Part shown: one piece after another, positions 39,812 to 48,837 of the stretch
How the letters are laid out: each line of letters begins with the position of its first letter
Position numbering within the stretch: position 1 is the first letter of the stretch
DNA from: an uncultured Prevotellaceae bacterium
Lineage (GTDB): Bacteria > Bacteroidota > Bacteroidia > Bacteroidales > Bacteroidaceae
Direction: 5' to 3'
DNA: 64,000 nt
NCBI GenBank assembly: GCA_946534585.1
Contig: CAMNCV010000130.1
Span: 1-64,000 of the forward strand
Notes under the pieces: generated by a model
The model's database searches: none
What the model was told of the DNA's origin: nothing
The model's input: only the letters and a program-made list of their open reading frames with translations
Position numbers and translations under genes: made by a program

Positions 39812-39971
39812 AAACAAGGAGTTCTTTCGGATGCGCCAAAGAAGGTCACAGAATAGCAATTGCGAGTAGATGCTACGTATGCCATTGGCGGCAACTTATA
39901 AAAATTACGTTATGCCATGTGCCGTAAGCGAGTCAACGAGAACTTATTTTTTTATTGAATTATTAGAAAAC

Positions 39972-40002
39972 TTGCACATATGAATAAATTTTTGTAACTT
40001 TG
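39972..40002 (+). promoter_or_regulatory. Promoter of the aryl-polyene-like gene set
   Basis: TTG (39972-39974), 20 bp, then TAACTTTG (39995-40002), 28 bp before the GNAT-like start. The 219-bp gap after the GH35 gene also holds a short imperfect direct repeat beginning TATGCCAT (near 39878 and 39910). Confidence 0.72.
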
Positions 40003-40030
40003 CATCTTAAACTGTAATTTTAGAACGAGA

Positions 40031-41161
40031 ATGAGCATCCAAATAAAGAAAGTAAGCACGAAGATAGAGATGAACGATTTCATCTCCCTGCCTCGCTATT
40101 TATACAAAAACTACGAGCAGTACGTGCCGGATATGGATACAGACATTCGCAATTTCTTTAGACCCAAGACAAACAAAAGTTTACAATACGCCGAAGTACA
40201 ACCTTTTGTTGCCTATAAAGATACTACTTGCGTAGGACGAATTACTGCTATTATTAGTCATAAGTCAAATAGCACTTGGAACAAAAAGATAACACGTTTC
40301 ACTCATTTTGAGTTTATTGACGATAAAAATGTTTCACGTGCGCTTATAGACGCTGTTGAACAATGGGGAAAATCATTCGGTATGACAGAACTCCAAGGTC
40401 CAATGGGAATAACAGACTTTGACAAAGAGGGTATGCTTATAGAAGACTTCGAACTTCAAGGTTGCTTTATGGAGTTTTGGAATCCGCCATATTATAAAGA
40501 ACACATGCTCTCTATGGGCTTCGGCAAGGCTGCGGACTGGTTGCAGATACGTTTTCAAGTACCTGACGAAATTCCCAAGCGATTTATGCGAGTAGCAGAA
40601 TACTCCAAACAGGAGTTTGGCGTTCACATAATACACAAAACGAAAAAAGAAGTATATAAAGACTACGGAAAAAAGGTGTTCGACCTACTAAACGAGGCCT
40701 ATACCCCACTCTATGGGTTTGCCCCCTTTTCTCCAGAGCAAGCAAACGATATATTACATACGTTCCTACCATTGGTAGATATGGACATGGTATCTATAGT
40801 TGAAGATAACAAAGGGCAATTAGTAGGCATTGCCGTAACATGCCGTGATTTCTCCGATGGTATAAAGAAAAGTGAAGGCAAACTCTTTCCATTCGGATGG
40901 TTTCATCTGCTGAAAGCATTGAAATTCGGACACCAAACCAAAGCGCAACTAATGATTATCGGTGTAAAACCTGAGATGCAAGGTATGGGGGTTAACGCAA
41001 CGATATTTGCGCACTTAATACCTGTTTTTAAAGAAAAAGGCATCAAGTGGTGTGAAACAAATCCACAGTTGGATACAAATATAAGAGAACTCTCACAGTG
41101 GAAGCCCCTAAATCCCCAGACAGTAAAACGCAGAAGATGTTGGAGCAGGGAAATCAGATAA
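40031..41161 (+). CDS. GNAT-like acyltransferase-fold protein
   Basis: A 376-residue soluble protein. The C-terminal half fits a GNAT fold (VSIVEDNKGQLVGIAVTCRD, then LMIIGVKPEMQGMGVNATIFAHL, the acyl-CoA binding loop) and it ends in a basic VKRRRCW motif. The N-terminal half (GPMGITDFDKEGMLIEDFE) is conserved-looking but not a named domain to me. As first gene ahead of a ketosynthase and carrier protein it may acylate a substrate for, or transfer the product of, this pathway; that is inference from position. Confidence 0.75.
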   Translation: MSIQIKKVSTKIEMNDFISLPRYLYKNYEQYVPDMDTDIRNFFRPKTNKSLQYAEVQPFVAYKDTTCVGRITAIISHKSNSTWNKKITRFTHFEFIDDKNVSRALIDAVEQWGKSFGMTELQGPMGITDFDKEGMLIEDFELQGCFMEFWNPPYYKEHMLSMGFGKAADWLQIRFQVPDEIPKRFMRVAEYSKQEFGVHIIHKTKKEVYKDYGKKVFDLLNEAYTPLYGFAPFSPEQANDILHTFLPLVDMDMVSIVEDNKGQLVGIAVTCRDFSDGIKKSEGKLFPFGWFHLLKALKFGHQTKAQLMIIGVKPEMQGMGVNATIFAHLIPVFKEKGIKWCETNPQLDTNIRELSQWKPLNPQTVKRRRCWSREIR

Positions 41162-41228
41162 TCACGAGCGAATTCAAGAAGAACAAAATCAAAATAACAA
41201 CAAATAGAATATACAAATCATATAATAT

Positions 41229-42446
41229 ATGAATAGAGTAGTTATAACAGGAATGGGCATTTGGTCTTGTCTTGGACAAACCCTTAACGATGTCCGTCAA
41301 TCTCTTTTCGAAGGTAAAAGTGGGATTATTTTCTCTCAAGAACGCAAAGATGCAGGTTTTCGTTCTGCGCTATGCGCTAATGTACCAATGCCTAACCTCA
41401 AGCCATTCATTGCACGCAATATGCGTCAATTCATGCCAGAAGAAGCGCAATATGCATATATGGCTACGAAAGATGCACTTGAGGCAGCAAAAATCGACCA
41501 AGACTTTCTTGACAGTCACGAAGTAGGCATCATCTACGGTAATGACTCTGTAGCAGAAGCCACGATGAAAGCACTTGACAAGTTCCGCGAGTTCAAGGAC
41601 ACCAGTGCCTGTGGTTCTGGTGCAATATTCCAATCAATGAATTCCACCGTAACGATGAACTTAGCATGTTTGTTTAAGTTAAGGGGAATAAACCTCACTT
41701 CTTCAGCAGCTTGTGCTTCAAGTTCTCTTGCTATCGGCAATGCATACCTATTGATAAAGAATGGTCTGCAAGAATGTATTATCTGCGGAGGAGCACAGGA
41801 GGCAAATATGTACTCTGTAGCTTCATTTGATGGTATTCAAGCATTCTCTACCAGAGAAGATGAACCGACAAAGGCCTCACGCCCATTTGACAAAAACCGC
41901 GATGGTCTTGTGCCTGGCGGTGGTGCTGCTACCGTCATACTTGAGAGTTATGAACATGCAGTAAAACGTGGAGCGCCTATTCTTGCAGAAGTGGTAGGTT
42001 GGGGTTTCTCTGGTAATGGTGACCACATATCAACTCCTAATGTGGCTGGTCCTGCACGTTCACTTGAATTAGCCTTGAAAAATGGAGGTATAAATCCTCG
42101 ACAAATAGGGTACATCAATGCACATGCGACATCAACTCATGCAGGAGATGGACGTGAGGCTATGGCAATCTCACAGATATTTGGAGATTACAAAGTACCT
42201 GTTACTTCAACAAAATCACAAACAGGTCACGAGATGTGGGCAGCCGGAGCAGCTGAAACCATATATTCTATGCTAATGATGAAAAATGGATTCATTGCGG
42301 GTAACATCAATTTCAGTGAGCCTGATGATGAAACATCATGCATAAATGTCATACCTGAAACTAAATCAGCAAACTTTGATATGTTCCTTACAAACTCATT
42401 TGGTTTTGGCGGAACAAACTCTACATTGATAATTAAAAATTTATAA
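41229..42446 (+). CDS. FabF-like beta-ketoacyl-ACP synthase
   Basis: Condensing enzyme that extends acyl chains on acyl carrier protein. The full Cys-His-His triad is present: C162 in SSAACASSS, H299 in NAHATSTHAGD, H334 in KSQTGHEMWAAG, with K329. The active-site block differs from housekeeping FabF (TACATG), and the gene is clustered with a dedicated carrier protein and two dehydratases, so it probably serves a secondary lipid or polyene rather than bulk fatty-acid synthesis. Confidence 0.9.
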   Translation: MNRVVITGMGIWSCLGQTLNDVRQSLFEGKSGIIFSQERKDAGFRSALCANVPMPNLKPFIARNMRQFMPEEAQYAYMATKDALEAAKIDQDFLDSHEVGIIYGNDSVAEATMKALDKFREFKDTSACGSGAIFQSMNSTVTMNLACLFKLRGINLTSSAACASSSLAIGNAYLLIKNGLQECIICGGAQEANMYSVASFDGIQAFSTREDEPTKASRPFDKNRDGLVPGGGAATVILESYEHAVKRGAPILAEVVGWGFSGNGDHISTPNVAGPARSLELALKNGGINPRQIGYINAHATSTHAGDGREAMAISQIFGDYKVPVTSTKSQTGHEMWAAGAAETIYSMLMMKNGFIAGNINFSEPDDETSCINVIPETKSANFDMFLTNSFGFGGTNSTLIIKNL

Positions 42447-42509
42447 CTAAATAAGTTATGAGTTAATAATTAAAGTAATCTCATAACAAAAATAAAAATT
42501 ATTGATCTT

Positions 42510-42749
42510 ATGACACGCGAAGAAATCATTGCAAAAGTAAACTCAGTACTCGCTGAGGAATTTGAAGTAGAAGAGAGCACTCTCACCCCTGATGCAAGCA
42601 TTAAGAACACACTTGCTCTTGACAGTCTTTCATTGGTTGACCTTGTAGCAATCATACAGACTGAGTACAAGGTGAAGATACCAGCAGAGGATCTGCCAAA
42701 GATACAGACTTTCAACGATCTATACGACTATATCGAGGCCCACGCGTAA
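42510..42749 (+). CDS. Acyl carrier protein, pathway-specific
   Basis: A 79-residue carrier protein; S39 in LALDSLSLVDLVA is the phosphopantetheine attachment site (normally DSL). It is acidic and helical like other ACPs. Its place directly after the ketosynthase gene and before two dehydratases argues for a dedicated carrier. A nested palindrome follows its stop codon. Confidence 0.92.
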   Translation: MTREEIIAKVNSVLAEEFEVEESTLTPDASIKNTLALDSLSLVDLVAIIQTEYKVKIPAEDLPKIQTFNDLYDYIEAHA

Positions 42750-42757
42750 TATTTATT

Positions 42758-42840
42758 ATTCATAATGCATAAACCTAATATTACACAACATCTATGCAAA
42801 ATATGCAGATGAAAAATATGAAGGTTTATGCATTATGAAT
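42758..42840. repeat. Nested palindrome between ACP and dehydratase genes
   Basis: Outer arms of 19 bp at 42758-42776 and 42822-42840 are perfectly complementary; within the loop CATCT (42789-42793) and AGATG (42807-42811) form a second stem. The structure ends 20 bp before the dehydratase start. There is no T-run close to the stem, so it may be an mRNA processing or stability element or an attenuator, rather than a classical terminator. Confidence 0.7.
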
Positions 42841-42860
42841 TTTAATTTTATATTTTGTTT

Positions 42861-43274
42861 ATGGAGATAACGAAACTTATACCTCAACGTTCGCCGATTA
42901 TAATGGTCGATGAATTGTTGTGTGTCAACGGAGAGGAAGCTACATGTCAGTTGACTGTGCGTAAAGACAATTACTTCATTGACGAAAACAATTTGATGAT
43001 AGAACCTGGGTTGATAGAGCACATGGCACAGTCAGCCTCGGCTTTTGCTGGTTATAATGCCATTAACGCAGGAGCGACAGAGCCTCCCGTAGGCTATATC
43101 GGTGAGGTAAAGAACTTCCATCTACACCACTTACCTAAGGTAGGAGACACTCTTACGACCACTATAAGCATGGGACCAGAGGTAGAAGGAGTTACGATCA
43201 TACGTGGTGAGTGTAGAGTCAACGAAGAACTATATGCTGACACTATAATGAAAATATTTATAAAGGAGCAGTGA
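42861..43274 (+). CDS. Hotdog-fold 3-hydroxyacyl-ACP dehydratase-like protein (ApeP-like)
   Basis: A 137-residue hotdog protein. The ATG at 42861 is used; the extra two codons upstream would need TTG. It starts MEITKLIPQRSPIIMVDELL, the typical beginning of FabZ/ApeP dehydratases, and has the central helix region EPGLIEHMAQSASAFAGYNA with a histidine and glutamate in active-site positions. It likely removes water from a 3-hydroxyacyl-ACP intermediate. Confidence 0.85.
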   Translation: MEITKLIPQRSPIIMVDELLCVNGEEATCQLTVRKDNYFIDENNLMIEPGLIEHMAQSASAFAGYNAINAGATEPPVGYIGEVKNFHLHHLPKVGDTLTTTISMGPEVEGVTIIRGECRVNEELYADTIMKIFIKEQ

Positions 43275-43276
43275 GA

Positions 43277-43669
43277 ATGACAACTTTTTTAGAAAATAAG
43301 TTTTACTCCATATCAGAGGAACATCGTAATGATGACACACAAGGCTATTTCATAGTAAATCTAATTCCTGACAGCGAAGTATATAAAGGACATTTCCCTG
43401 GCAACCCTGTATGTCCAGGAGTGTGTAACATCGAAACTATAAAGGAATGTGCTTGCCGACTTACAAAAAAGTCTTTATTCATCAAAGCAATAAAACAATG
43501 CAGGCTCACAGCTGTAGCCACACCAACAGAGTGTCCCTGGCTTAAAATCAATATCTCCTTGACGGACAATAATGACGGTACATATATGATTGTTGCAGAT
43601 GTCAGCAATGACAAGCAGACATATATGATGCTAAAAGGTACACTCACAGATAGTATCACCCAATTATAA
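43277..43669 (+). CDS. Hotdog-fold dehydratase-like protein (FabZ/ApeI-like)
   Basis: A 130-residue hotdog protein with GHFPGNPVCPGVCNIETIKE, the FabZ active-site block containing the catalytic histidine. The expected glutamate-containing helix is present but altered (ETIKECA). AAAGGAG at 43262-43268 is spaced 8 bp from ATG 43277, which decides this start over an in-frame GTG at 43271 that overlaps the previous stop. It pairs with the preceding dehydratase, as ApeI and ApeP do in aryl-polyene clusters. Confidence 0.85.
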   Translation: MTTFLENKFYSISEEHRNDDTQGYFIVNLIPDSEVYKGHFPGNPVCPGVCNIETIKECACRLTKKSLFIKAIKQCRLTAVATPTECPWLKINISLTDNNDGTYMIVADVSNDKQTYMMLKGTLTDSITQL

Positions 43670-43703
43670 AAACACAACATAACAACTAATATAATACTGA
43701 AAT

Positions 43704-45254
43704 ATGAATTTAAAGAATTTATTTATTAGCTTCTTTGTAACGACAACCATGCCTATGTCGGCACAAACTGTCAACGTACGTGGTAACGAACCAGGCGAGA
43801 TTATTCCCAAAGAAATATACGGACAGTTTGCAGAACATCTCGGCACTTGCATATACGGAGGTTTATGGGTAGGAAAAGAGTCGAACATTCCCAATCAAGA
43901 AGGATACCGCACGGATGTGCTCAATGCGCTTAAAGACCTGAAAGTGCCAGTACTACGCTGGCCAGGAGGATGTTTTGCCGATGAATACCATTGGATGGAT
44001 GGCATTGGTCCGAAGGAGAAACGTCCGACAATGGTGAATAATAACTGGGGCGGAACAGTAGAAGATAATTCTTTTGGCACTCATGAGTTTTTCAACTTGT
44101 GTGAATTGATAGGTGCTGAACCATATTTGAGTGGAAATGTTGGTAGTGGTACAGTAGAAGAACTTGCGAAATGGGTGGAGTATATCACCTCTGACGGCAA
44201 CTCTCCTATGGCCAATTTGCGTCGTCAAAACGGACGCGAGAAATCATGGAATCTGAAATATCTTGGCGTGGGCAACGAATCATGGGGATGCGGAGGCTCA
44301 ATGCGTCCTGAATATTATGCAGACTTGTTCCGTCGTTACTCAACATATTGTAGAAACTACGATGGTCACAACCTGTTCAAAATTGCTTCTGGAGCATCAG
44401 ACTATGACTACAACTGGACTAAAGTACTGATGCACAATGGCGGAGGAAATATGGCGGGTCTCTCACTGCATTACTATACCGTACCAGGCTGGACTGGTAG
44501 CAAAGGCTCCGCCACCACATTCACGAAAGACCAATATTACTGGACTATCGGCAAATGTCGTGAGATTGAAGATGTGCTGAAAAAACACATAGCAATAATG
44601 GACGAGCAAGACCCAAAGAACCGAGTAGCTCTATTGCTCGATGAATGGGGCACATGGTGGGATGAGGAGCCAGGTACGATAAAAGGTCACCTATTCCAGC
44701 AGAACTCCATGCGTGATGCCATTGTGGCAAGTACTTCATTCGACATCTTCCACAAATACACACGCCGTCTGAAGATGTGTAACATAGCACAGATAGTCAA
44801 TGTATTGCAGTCTATGATTCTAACGAAAGAAGACAAGATGGTACTCACTCCAACTTACTACGTATTCAAGCAATACGCAGTACACCAGGATGCTACATAT
44901 ATCCCAACGGACGTAGAATGTGAACAGATGGACGTGAAAGGTGCCAACCGCAAGTTTGATGCAAAACTTCCACTGGTATCAGCAACTGCATCAAAAGATA
45001 AAAATGGCGTATATCATCTCTCTCTGACAAACGTCAGTGCTGATAAGGAGCAAACCATAACCGTAAACCTTGAAGGCATCAAAGCATCAAAGGCTGAGGG
45101 TACTATCCTGTCAACAGACAAGATTGACGACCTGAACACATTTGAGCAACCTAACAAGGTGAAAGAGGTGCCTTTTAAGTCCATATCGATAAAGAACAAC
45201 CAGATGAAGGTGAAGATGCCTAAAAACTCTATCGTTACACTGACACTGAAATAA
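43704..45254 (+). CDS. Secreted GH51 alpha-L-arabinofuranosidase
   Basis: Releases arabinose from arabinan or arabinoxylan side chains. A signal peptide covers about residues 1-21 (ends MSAQ). The barrel carries acid/base E192 in [11 protein letters not shown] and nucleophile E314 in LLDEWGTWW; a C-terminal beta-sandwich follows from about residue 400. The length of 516 residues is normal for GH51. It sits inside the lipid/polyene gene run, 34 bp after the dehydratase, with no promoter of its own visible, so co-transcription is likely although the functions seem unrelated. Confidence 0.93.
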   Translation: MNLKNLFISFFVTTTMPMSAQTVNVRGNEPGEIIPKEIYGQFAEHLGTCIYGGLWVGKESNIPNQEGYRTDVLNALKDLKVPVLRWPGGCFADEYHWMDGIGPKEKRPTMVNNNWGGTVEDNSFGTHEFFNLCELIGAEPYLSGNVGSGTVEELAKWVEYITSDGNSPMANLRRQNGREKSWNLKYLGVGNESWGCGGSMRPEYYADLFRRYSTYCRNYDGHNLFKIASGASDYDYNWTKVLMHNGGGNMAGLSLHYYTVPGWTGSKGSATTFTKDQYYWTIGKCREIEDVLKKHIAIMDEQDPKNRVALLLDEWGTWWDEEPGTIKGHLFQQNSMRDAIVASTSFDIFHKYTRRLKMCNIAQIVNVLQSMILTKEDKMVLTPTYYVFKQYAVHQDATYIPTDVECEQMDVKGANRKFDAKLPLVSATASKDKNGVYHLSLTNVSADKEQTITVNLEGIKASKAEGTILSTDKIDDLNTFEQPNKVKEVPFKSISIKNNQMKVKMPKNSIVTLTLK

Positions 45255-45270
45255 ACACATAACAACAGTA

Positions 45271-46131
45271 ATGACAGAGAGACAGCTTGCCGGAAGGCTG
45301 AAACAATATGACAGTCAGGAGGCGCGCAGCATTGTGCGCCTCCTGCTTTATGATTTGTTCGGATTTACACTTACAGACATCTGTTTGGGGAAATTGGAGC
45401 AGCTTTCTGCAGACTACAGGCTAAAACTTGAGAACTGCATACAAAGACTGGAGCAAGGAGAGCCAATACAATATGTAACAGGGAAAACACATTTCTGTGG
45501 CAGAGAATTTCACGTAGAGCACGGAGTACTTATACCTCGCATAGAAACAGAGATACTATGTGAGATAATAATAAATAACATCTCCACCCTACGCGCCAAT
45601 AAAGAAATACCAATCAGAATACTTGATATAGGTACAGGTTCTGGATGCATAGCCACAACGTTAGCTAAGGAGATAGAAAATTCACAGGTGACAGCATGGG
45701 ACATAAGCAATGAAGCACTGCAAATTGCCAGTAACAATTCAAAAAAACTTGGTGCTAAGGTTACTTACGAAAAAACAGATATACTTCATATCCAGGAGCC
45801 ACAAACATCCTCCGCACCTCAATATGACATCATCGTCAGCAATCCACCATACGTGTGCTATGCAGAAGCTGCGGATATGGAAAAACACGTGCTTGAACAT
45901 GAGCCGCACACGGCTTTGTTTGTCCCAGACGAAGAACCATTGTTATTCTATCGAGCAATAACGGAATATGCAACAAAAGCCCTAAAAAATGGTGGCAGAC
46001 TATATTTTGAAATAAATCCACTTTACTCTGAGGAGATGACGAAGATGATGGCAACATACGGTTTTAAGGATGTCAATACACACCAAGATCAATTCGGCAA
46101 GATACGCTTCGTAAGTGCCTCATTCACATAA
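45271..46131 (+). CDS. prmC: Release factor glutamine N5-methyltransferase
   Basis: Methylates the GGQ glutamine of release factors RF1 and RF2. A helical N-terminal domain is followed by a methyltransferase domain with LDIGTGSGCIATTLA and the catalytic NPPYV starting at N191. The preceding QYVTGKTHFCGREFHVEHGVLIPRIETE is a PrmC hallmark. The length of 286 residues is normal. It begins 16 bp after the GH51 gene. Confidence 0.94.
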   Translation: MTERQLAGRLKQYDSQEARSIVRLLLYDLFGFTLTDICLGKLEQLSADYRLKLENCIQRLEQGEPIQYVTGKTHFCGREFHVEHGVLIPRIETEILCEIIINNISTLRANKEIPIRILDIGTGSGCIATTLAKEIENSQVTAWDISNEALQIASNNSKKLGAKVTYEKTDILHIQEPQTSSAPQYDIIVSNPPYVCYAEAADMEKHVLEHEPHTALFVPDEEPLLFYRAITEYATKALKNGGRLYFEINPLYSEEMTKMMATYGFKDVNTHQDQFGKIRFVSASFT

Positions 46132-46153
46132 AGAAACACAAGGCATCGCAATC

Positions 46154-46241
46154 ACTATCTGATTACATTGTAAAAGCATACAGATTACTACGCAATAACA
46201 TACTGATTACACTGTAAAAGCATACAGATTACTACGCATAC
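46154..46241. repeat. 22-bp tandem repeat locus C, four units
   Basis: Four 22-bp units start at 46154, 46176, 46198 and 46220; units 2 and 4 are nearly identical (GCATACAGATTACTACGCA). Each unit splits into two 11-bp halves. A partial half unit precedes at 46143. The array fills the gap after prmC and ends exactly at the base before the ATG of the next gene. Confidence 0.85.
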
Positions 46242-47708
46242 ATGAAATACGATATTCTCATAATAGGCTCGGGACTTGGAGGACTTGAATGTGGAGCAAT
46301 ACTAAGCCGTCAGGGCCAGTCTGTTTTAGTGTTAGAGCAACAACATCAGCCTGGCGGTTGTATGCAAAGCTATAAACGCAAAGGAGTAACCTTTGACACT
46401 GGTCTGCACTACGTAGGAGGGTTGGATGAGGGACAGCCTCTGCACACTACATTCAAGTATCTGGGACTACTCGACTTGCCTTGGCAACGTCTTGACAGCA
46501 ACGGATTTGACCGCATATACCTTCCCCATTCACCAGAATTCCGGTTTGCTGAGGGATATGCAGAGTTTGTAAATGTCATGGCTGAGCATTTCCCAAAGGA
46601 GAAACAGGCATTACAAGAGTATGTAGATTTGCTACGCAAGGCTGATGACGACCAACTGACAGCGATTATATCCCCTACTCCACCAGAACTGTCACTCACA
46701 AACAGACTGTTTTCAACCAACGCATGGGAATGGTTACACGAACACTTCAACGACGAGCTGCTAATAAATGTTTTGTCAGGCACATCGCTGAAGATGGAGT
46801 TGCATAAAGAAACGCTACCCCTATTCACCTTCCTGCACGGCAACAGCAGTTTCATACAGAGCAGTTGGAGACTGAAAGGCGATGGGAATATGCTCGTTGA
46901 GCACCTCGTAGAGAGCATAAAACGAAATGGAGGCAAAGTTATATGCAATTCCAAAGTTACTGAACTACAAGAAGATAATAGCAAAATAAAATATGCGCTC
47001 TGCAGCAATGGCGAGAGATATGAGGCAGAAACCTTCATCTCAAATCTGCATCCAGCAGTGACCTGCCAACTGGTAAAAGACAGCACACTAATTAAAGGAA
47101 TATACCGCAAACGCATGACACGACTTGAAAATACATTCGGTATGTTCACCGTATCAATAAAGTTGCGCGAAGGTTCTATTCCTTACTTCAACCACAACAA
47201 ATTCATATATGACACGCTAAACGTATGGAATCTGTCAGAATCTGACAATGATGGCAAAGGTATTCTCATCTCCTGTCCCACGAATGGCAACCAGATTGAT
47301 ATTCTTATGCCTATGCTTTGGGAAGAATGCATACCATGGACAGAAACTACGATAGCACATCGTGGGGCGGAGTATGAAGCATTCAAGGCAAGAAAAACTG
47401 AGCAGTGTTTGGCACTTGCTGAACAACAGATACCTGAGTTGCGTGGTTCCATCGAAGCAATATACACCTCAACGCCATTAACTTACCGTGATTATAACAA
47501 CACTCCCAACGGCAGCGCATACGGCATACGAAAGGATGCCGCCATGCCAATGATGACCATACTTACGCCTCGCACCCCTGTGCCTAATTTGCTTATGACT
47601 GGTCAGAACCTAATGTTACACGGACTGCATGGCGTTACAATGACATCCCTTTTCACTTGTGCAGAAATTTTGGGGAAAGAGCAGATTAAACTAATGATAC
47701 AAGACTAA
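46242..47708 (+). CDS. FAD-dependent phytoene-desaturase-like oxidoreductase
   Basis: A 488-residue flavoprotein of the CrtI/retinol-saturase type. The N-terminal dinucleotide fold is DILIIGSGLGGLECGAILSRQG, followed by VLEQQHQPGGCMQSY, and a C-terminal FAD-contact block LMTGQNLMLHGLHGVTMTSL. Such enzymes add or remove double bonds in polyenes; related ones occur in flexirubin clusters, fitting the neighbouring ketosynthase and dehydratases. The true substrate is unknown. Its upstream gap is entirely 22-bp repeat, so any ribosome binding site would have to lie inside the repeat. Confidence 0.85.
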   Translation: MKYDILIIGSGLGGLECGAILSRQGQSVLVLEQQHQPGGCMQSYKRKGVTFDTGLHYVGGLDEGQPLHTTFKYLGLLDLPWQRLDSNGFDRIYLPHSPEFRFAEGYAEFVNVMAEHFPKEKQALQEYVDLLRKADDDQLTAIISPTPPELSLTNRLFSTNAWEWLHEHFNDELLINVLSGTSLKMELHKETLPLFTFLHGNSSFIQSSWRLKGDGNMLVEHLVESIKRNGGKVICNSKVTELQEDNSKIKYALCSNGERYEAETFISNLHPAVTCQLVKDSTLIKGIYRKRMTRLENTFGMFTVSIKLREGSIPYFNHNKFIYDTLNVWNLSESDNDGKGILISCPTNGNQIDILMPMLWEECIPWTETTIAHRGAEYEAFKARKTEQCLALAEQQIPELRGSIEAIYTSTPLTYRDYNNTPNGSAYGIRKDAAMPMMTILTPRTPVPNLLMTGQNLMLHGLHGVTMTSLFTCAEILGKEQIKLMIQD

Positions 47709-47766
47709 CGTCAAAAATAACAAAAGAAAACAAAATAATTCGGGTATAACTTAATACAGAAAGACT

Positions 47767-48363
47767 ATGAAGAAATTACTTACAACATTTATGCTCGCAT
47801 TTATCTGCGCTGTAACATTTGCGCAGAATGCGGAATTCAAGAAGGCTGTAGCAAAATACAAGACTGCGACCACCGTCACTGCAACTGCTACACGCACTGT
47901 GCATAAGGCAGCAGTGTCCAAGGACAAGGTAACGACTGGCAATCTCTACGTAAAAGGCAAAGGGAGCAAGGTACTGATAGCCAACGGAAAAGACGCATTG
48001 CTAATGAATGGCACTGCCTTTACGATGAAAAAAGGTGCACTCAAAGCAAAGACCGACTGTCAAAAAGACGCTCAATACAAAACCTTCCACGACGTGTTGG
48101 AAAGCATATTCAATGGCGGTGCTACTGATTTCGGAAAGCATAATGACGTAAAAACGACAAAGAACGGAACAAACATAGTGCTTACTATTACCCCTACGGC
48201 AACAAAAAAGAAGCAGATGTTCTCTTCTTTCGTAGTCACAATCGATAGCAAAATGCAGGAATTGCGCTCCATACGTATGCTGCAGAAAGGCGGCTCATAT
48301 ACAGAATACACATTCAGTAACTATAAAATCGGCGCTCCTGTCAACGATAGAATGTTCAAATAA
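47767..48363 (+). CDS. LolA-like periplasmic lipid/lipoprotein carrier
   Basis: A 198-residue protein with a signal peptide (about residues 1-20, ends TFAQ) and a LolA-type end (GSYTEYTFSNYKIGAPVNDRMF). LolA carries lipoproteins across the periplasm; variants in aryl-polyene clusters are thought to help export the polyene lipid. It overlaps the thioesterase gene by 1 nt, supporting the pathway role over a general LolA role. Confidence 0.8.
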   Translation: MKKLLTTFMLAFICAVTFAQNAEFKKAVAKYKTATTVTATATRTVHKAAVSKDKVTTGNLYVKGKGSKVLIANGKDALLMNGTAFTMKKGALKAKTDCQKDAQYKTFHDVLESIFNGGATDFGKHNDVKTTKNGTNIVLTITPTATKKKQMFSSFVVTIDSKMQELRSIRMLQKGGSYTEYTFSNYKIGAPVNDRMFK

Positions 48364-48779
48364 TGACACTGGAAGATATTACTCGCATACAAGTGAAGTT
48401 CTCGGAGATTGACTCTATGCGTCGCGTCTGGCACGGTACATACGTGAAATACTTTGAGGACGGACGTGAGTCGTTTGGTCGCCACTACCCAGGCATACAC
48501 TATAAAATCATGCAGGATACTGGCATATATGCACCAATCTACGACATACAGGTGCGCTGTCTTGCACCATTGGAAATGGATGACATAGCAGTGATACACA
48601 CCTCATACGTTCCTAAACGCGGGGCACGGCTTGACTATGAATATAAAATCTATCGTGAACGTGACAATCTATTATGTTGTACTGGCTCAACTACACAGTT
48701 ATTCATAGATAAGAACGGCGAGCAGATGTATGAACTACCTTATTTCTACGATGATTGGAAAAAGAAATATGGTGTATAA
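48363..48779 (+). CDS. 4-hydroxybenzoyl-CoA thioesterase-like protein
   Basis: A 138-residue hotdog thioesterase. EIDSMRRVWHGTYVKYFEDGRESF is the 4HBT/YbgC-type active-site block, with the usual aspartate near its start. It likely releases the acyl product from carrier protein or CoA. Its pairing with a LolA-like gene matches the thioesterase and LolA genes of aryl-polyene clusters. It is the last gene of the rightward run, with a terminator 4 bp after its stop. Confidence 0.85.
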   Translation: MTLEDITRIQVKFSEIDSMRRVWHGTYVKYFEDGRESFGRHYPGIHYKIMQDTGIYAPIYDIQVRCLAPLEMDDIAVIHTSYVPKRGARLDYEYKIYRERDNLLCCTGSTTQLFIDKNGEQMYELPYFYDDWKKKYGV

Positions 48780-48782
48780 AGA

Positions 48783-48829
48783 AAATAAATAAGGAGTTAA
48801 TCCCTTTGGCATTAACTCCTTATTTATTT
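48783..48829. terminator. Bidirectional terminator
   Basis: Perfect 19-bp arms (48783-48801 and 48811-48829; core AAGGAGTTAAT with ATTAACTCCTT) enclose a 9-nt loop, with A-rich and T-rich flanks. It lies between the thioesterase gene (plus) and galM (minus) and suits both. Confidence 0.85.
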
Positions 48830-48837
48830 TTCGTTTA

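Noticed and set aside
46409..47149. 246-codon minus-strand frame
   Set aside because: Fully antisense to the clearly conserved FAD oxidoreductase; Ser/Cys/Leu-rich shadow without family features.
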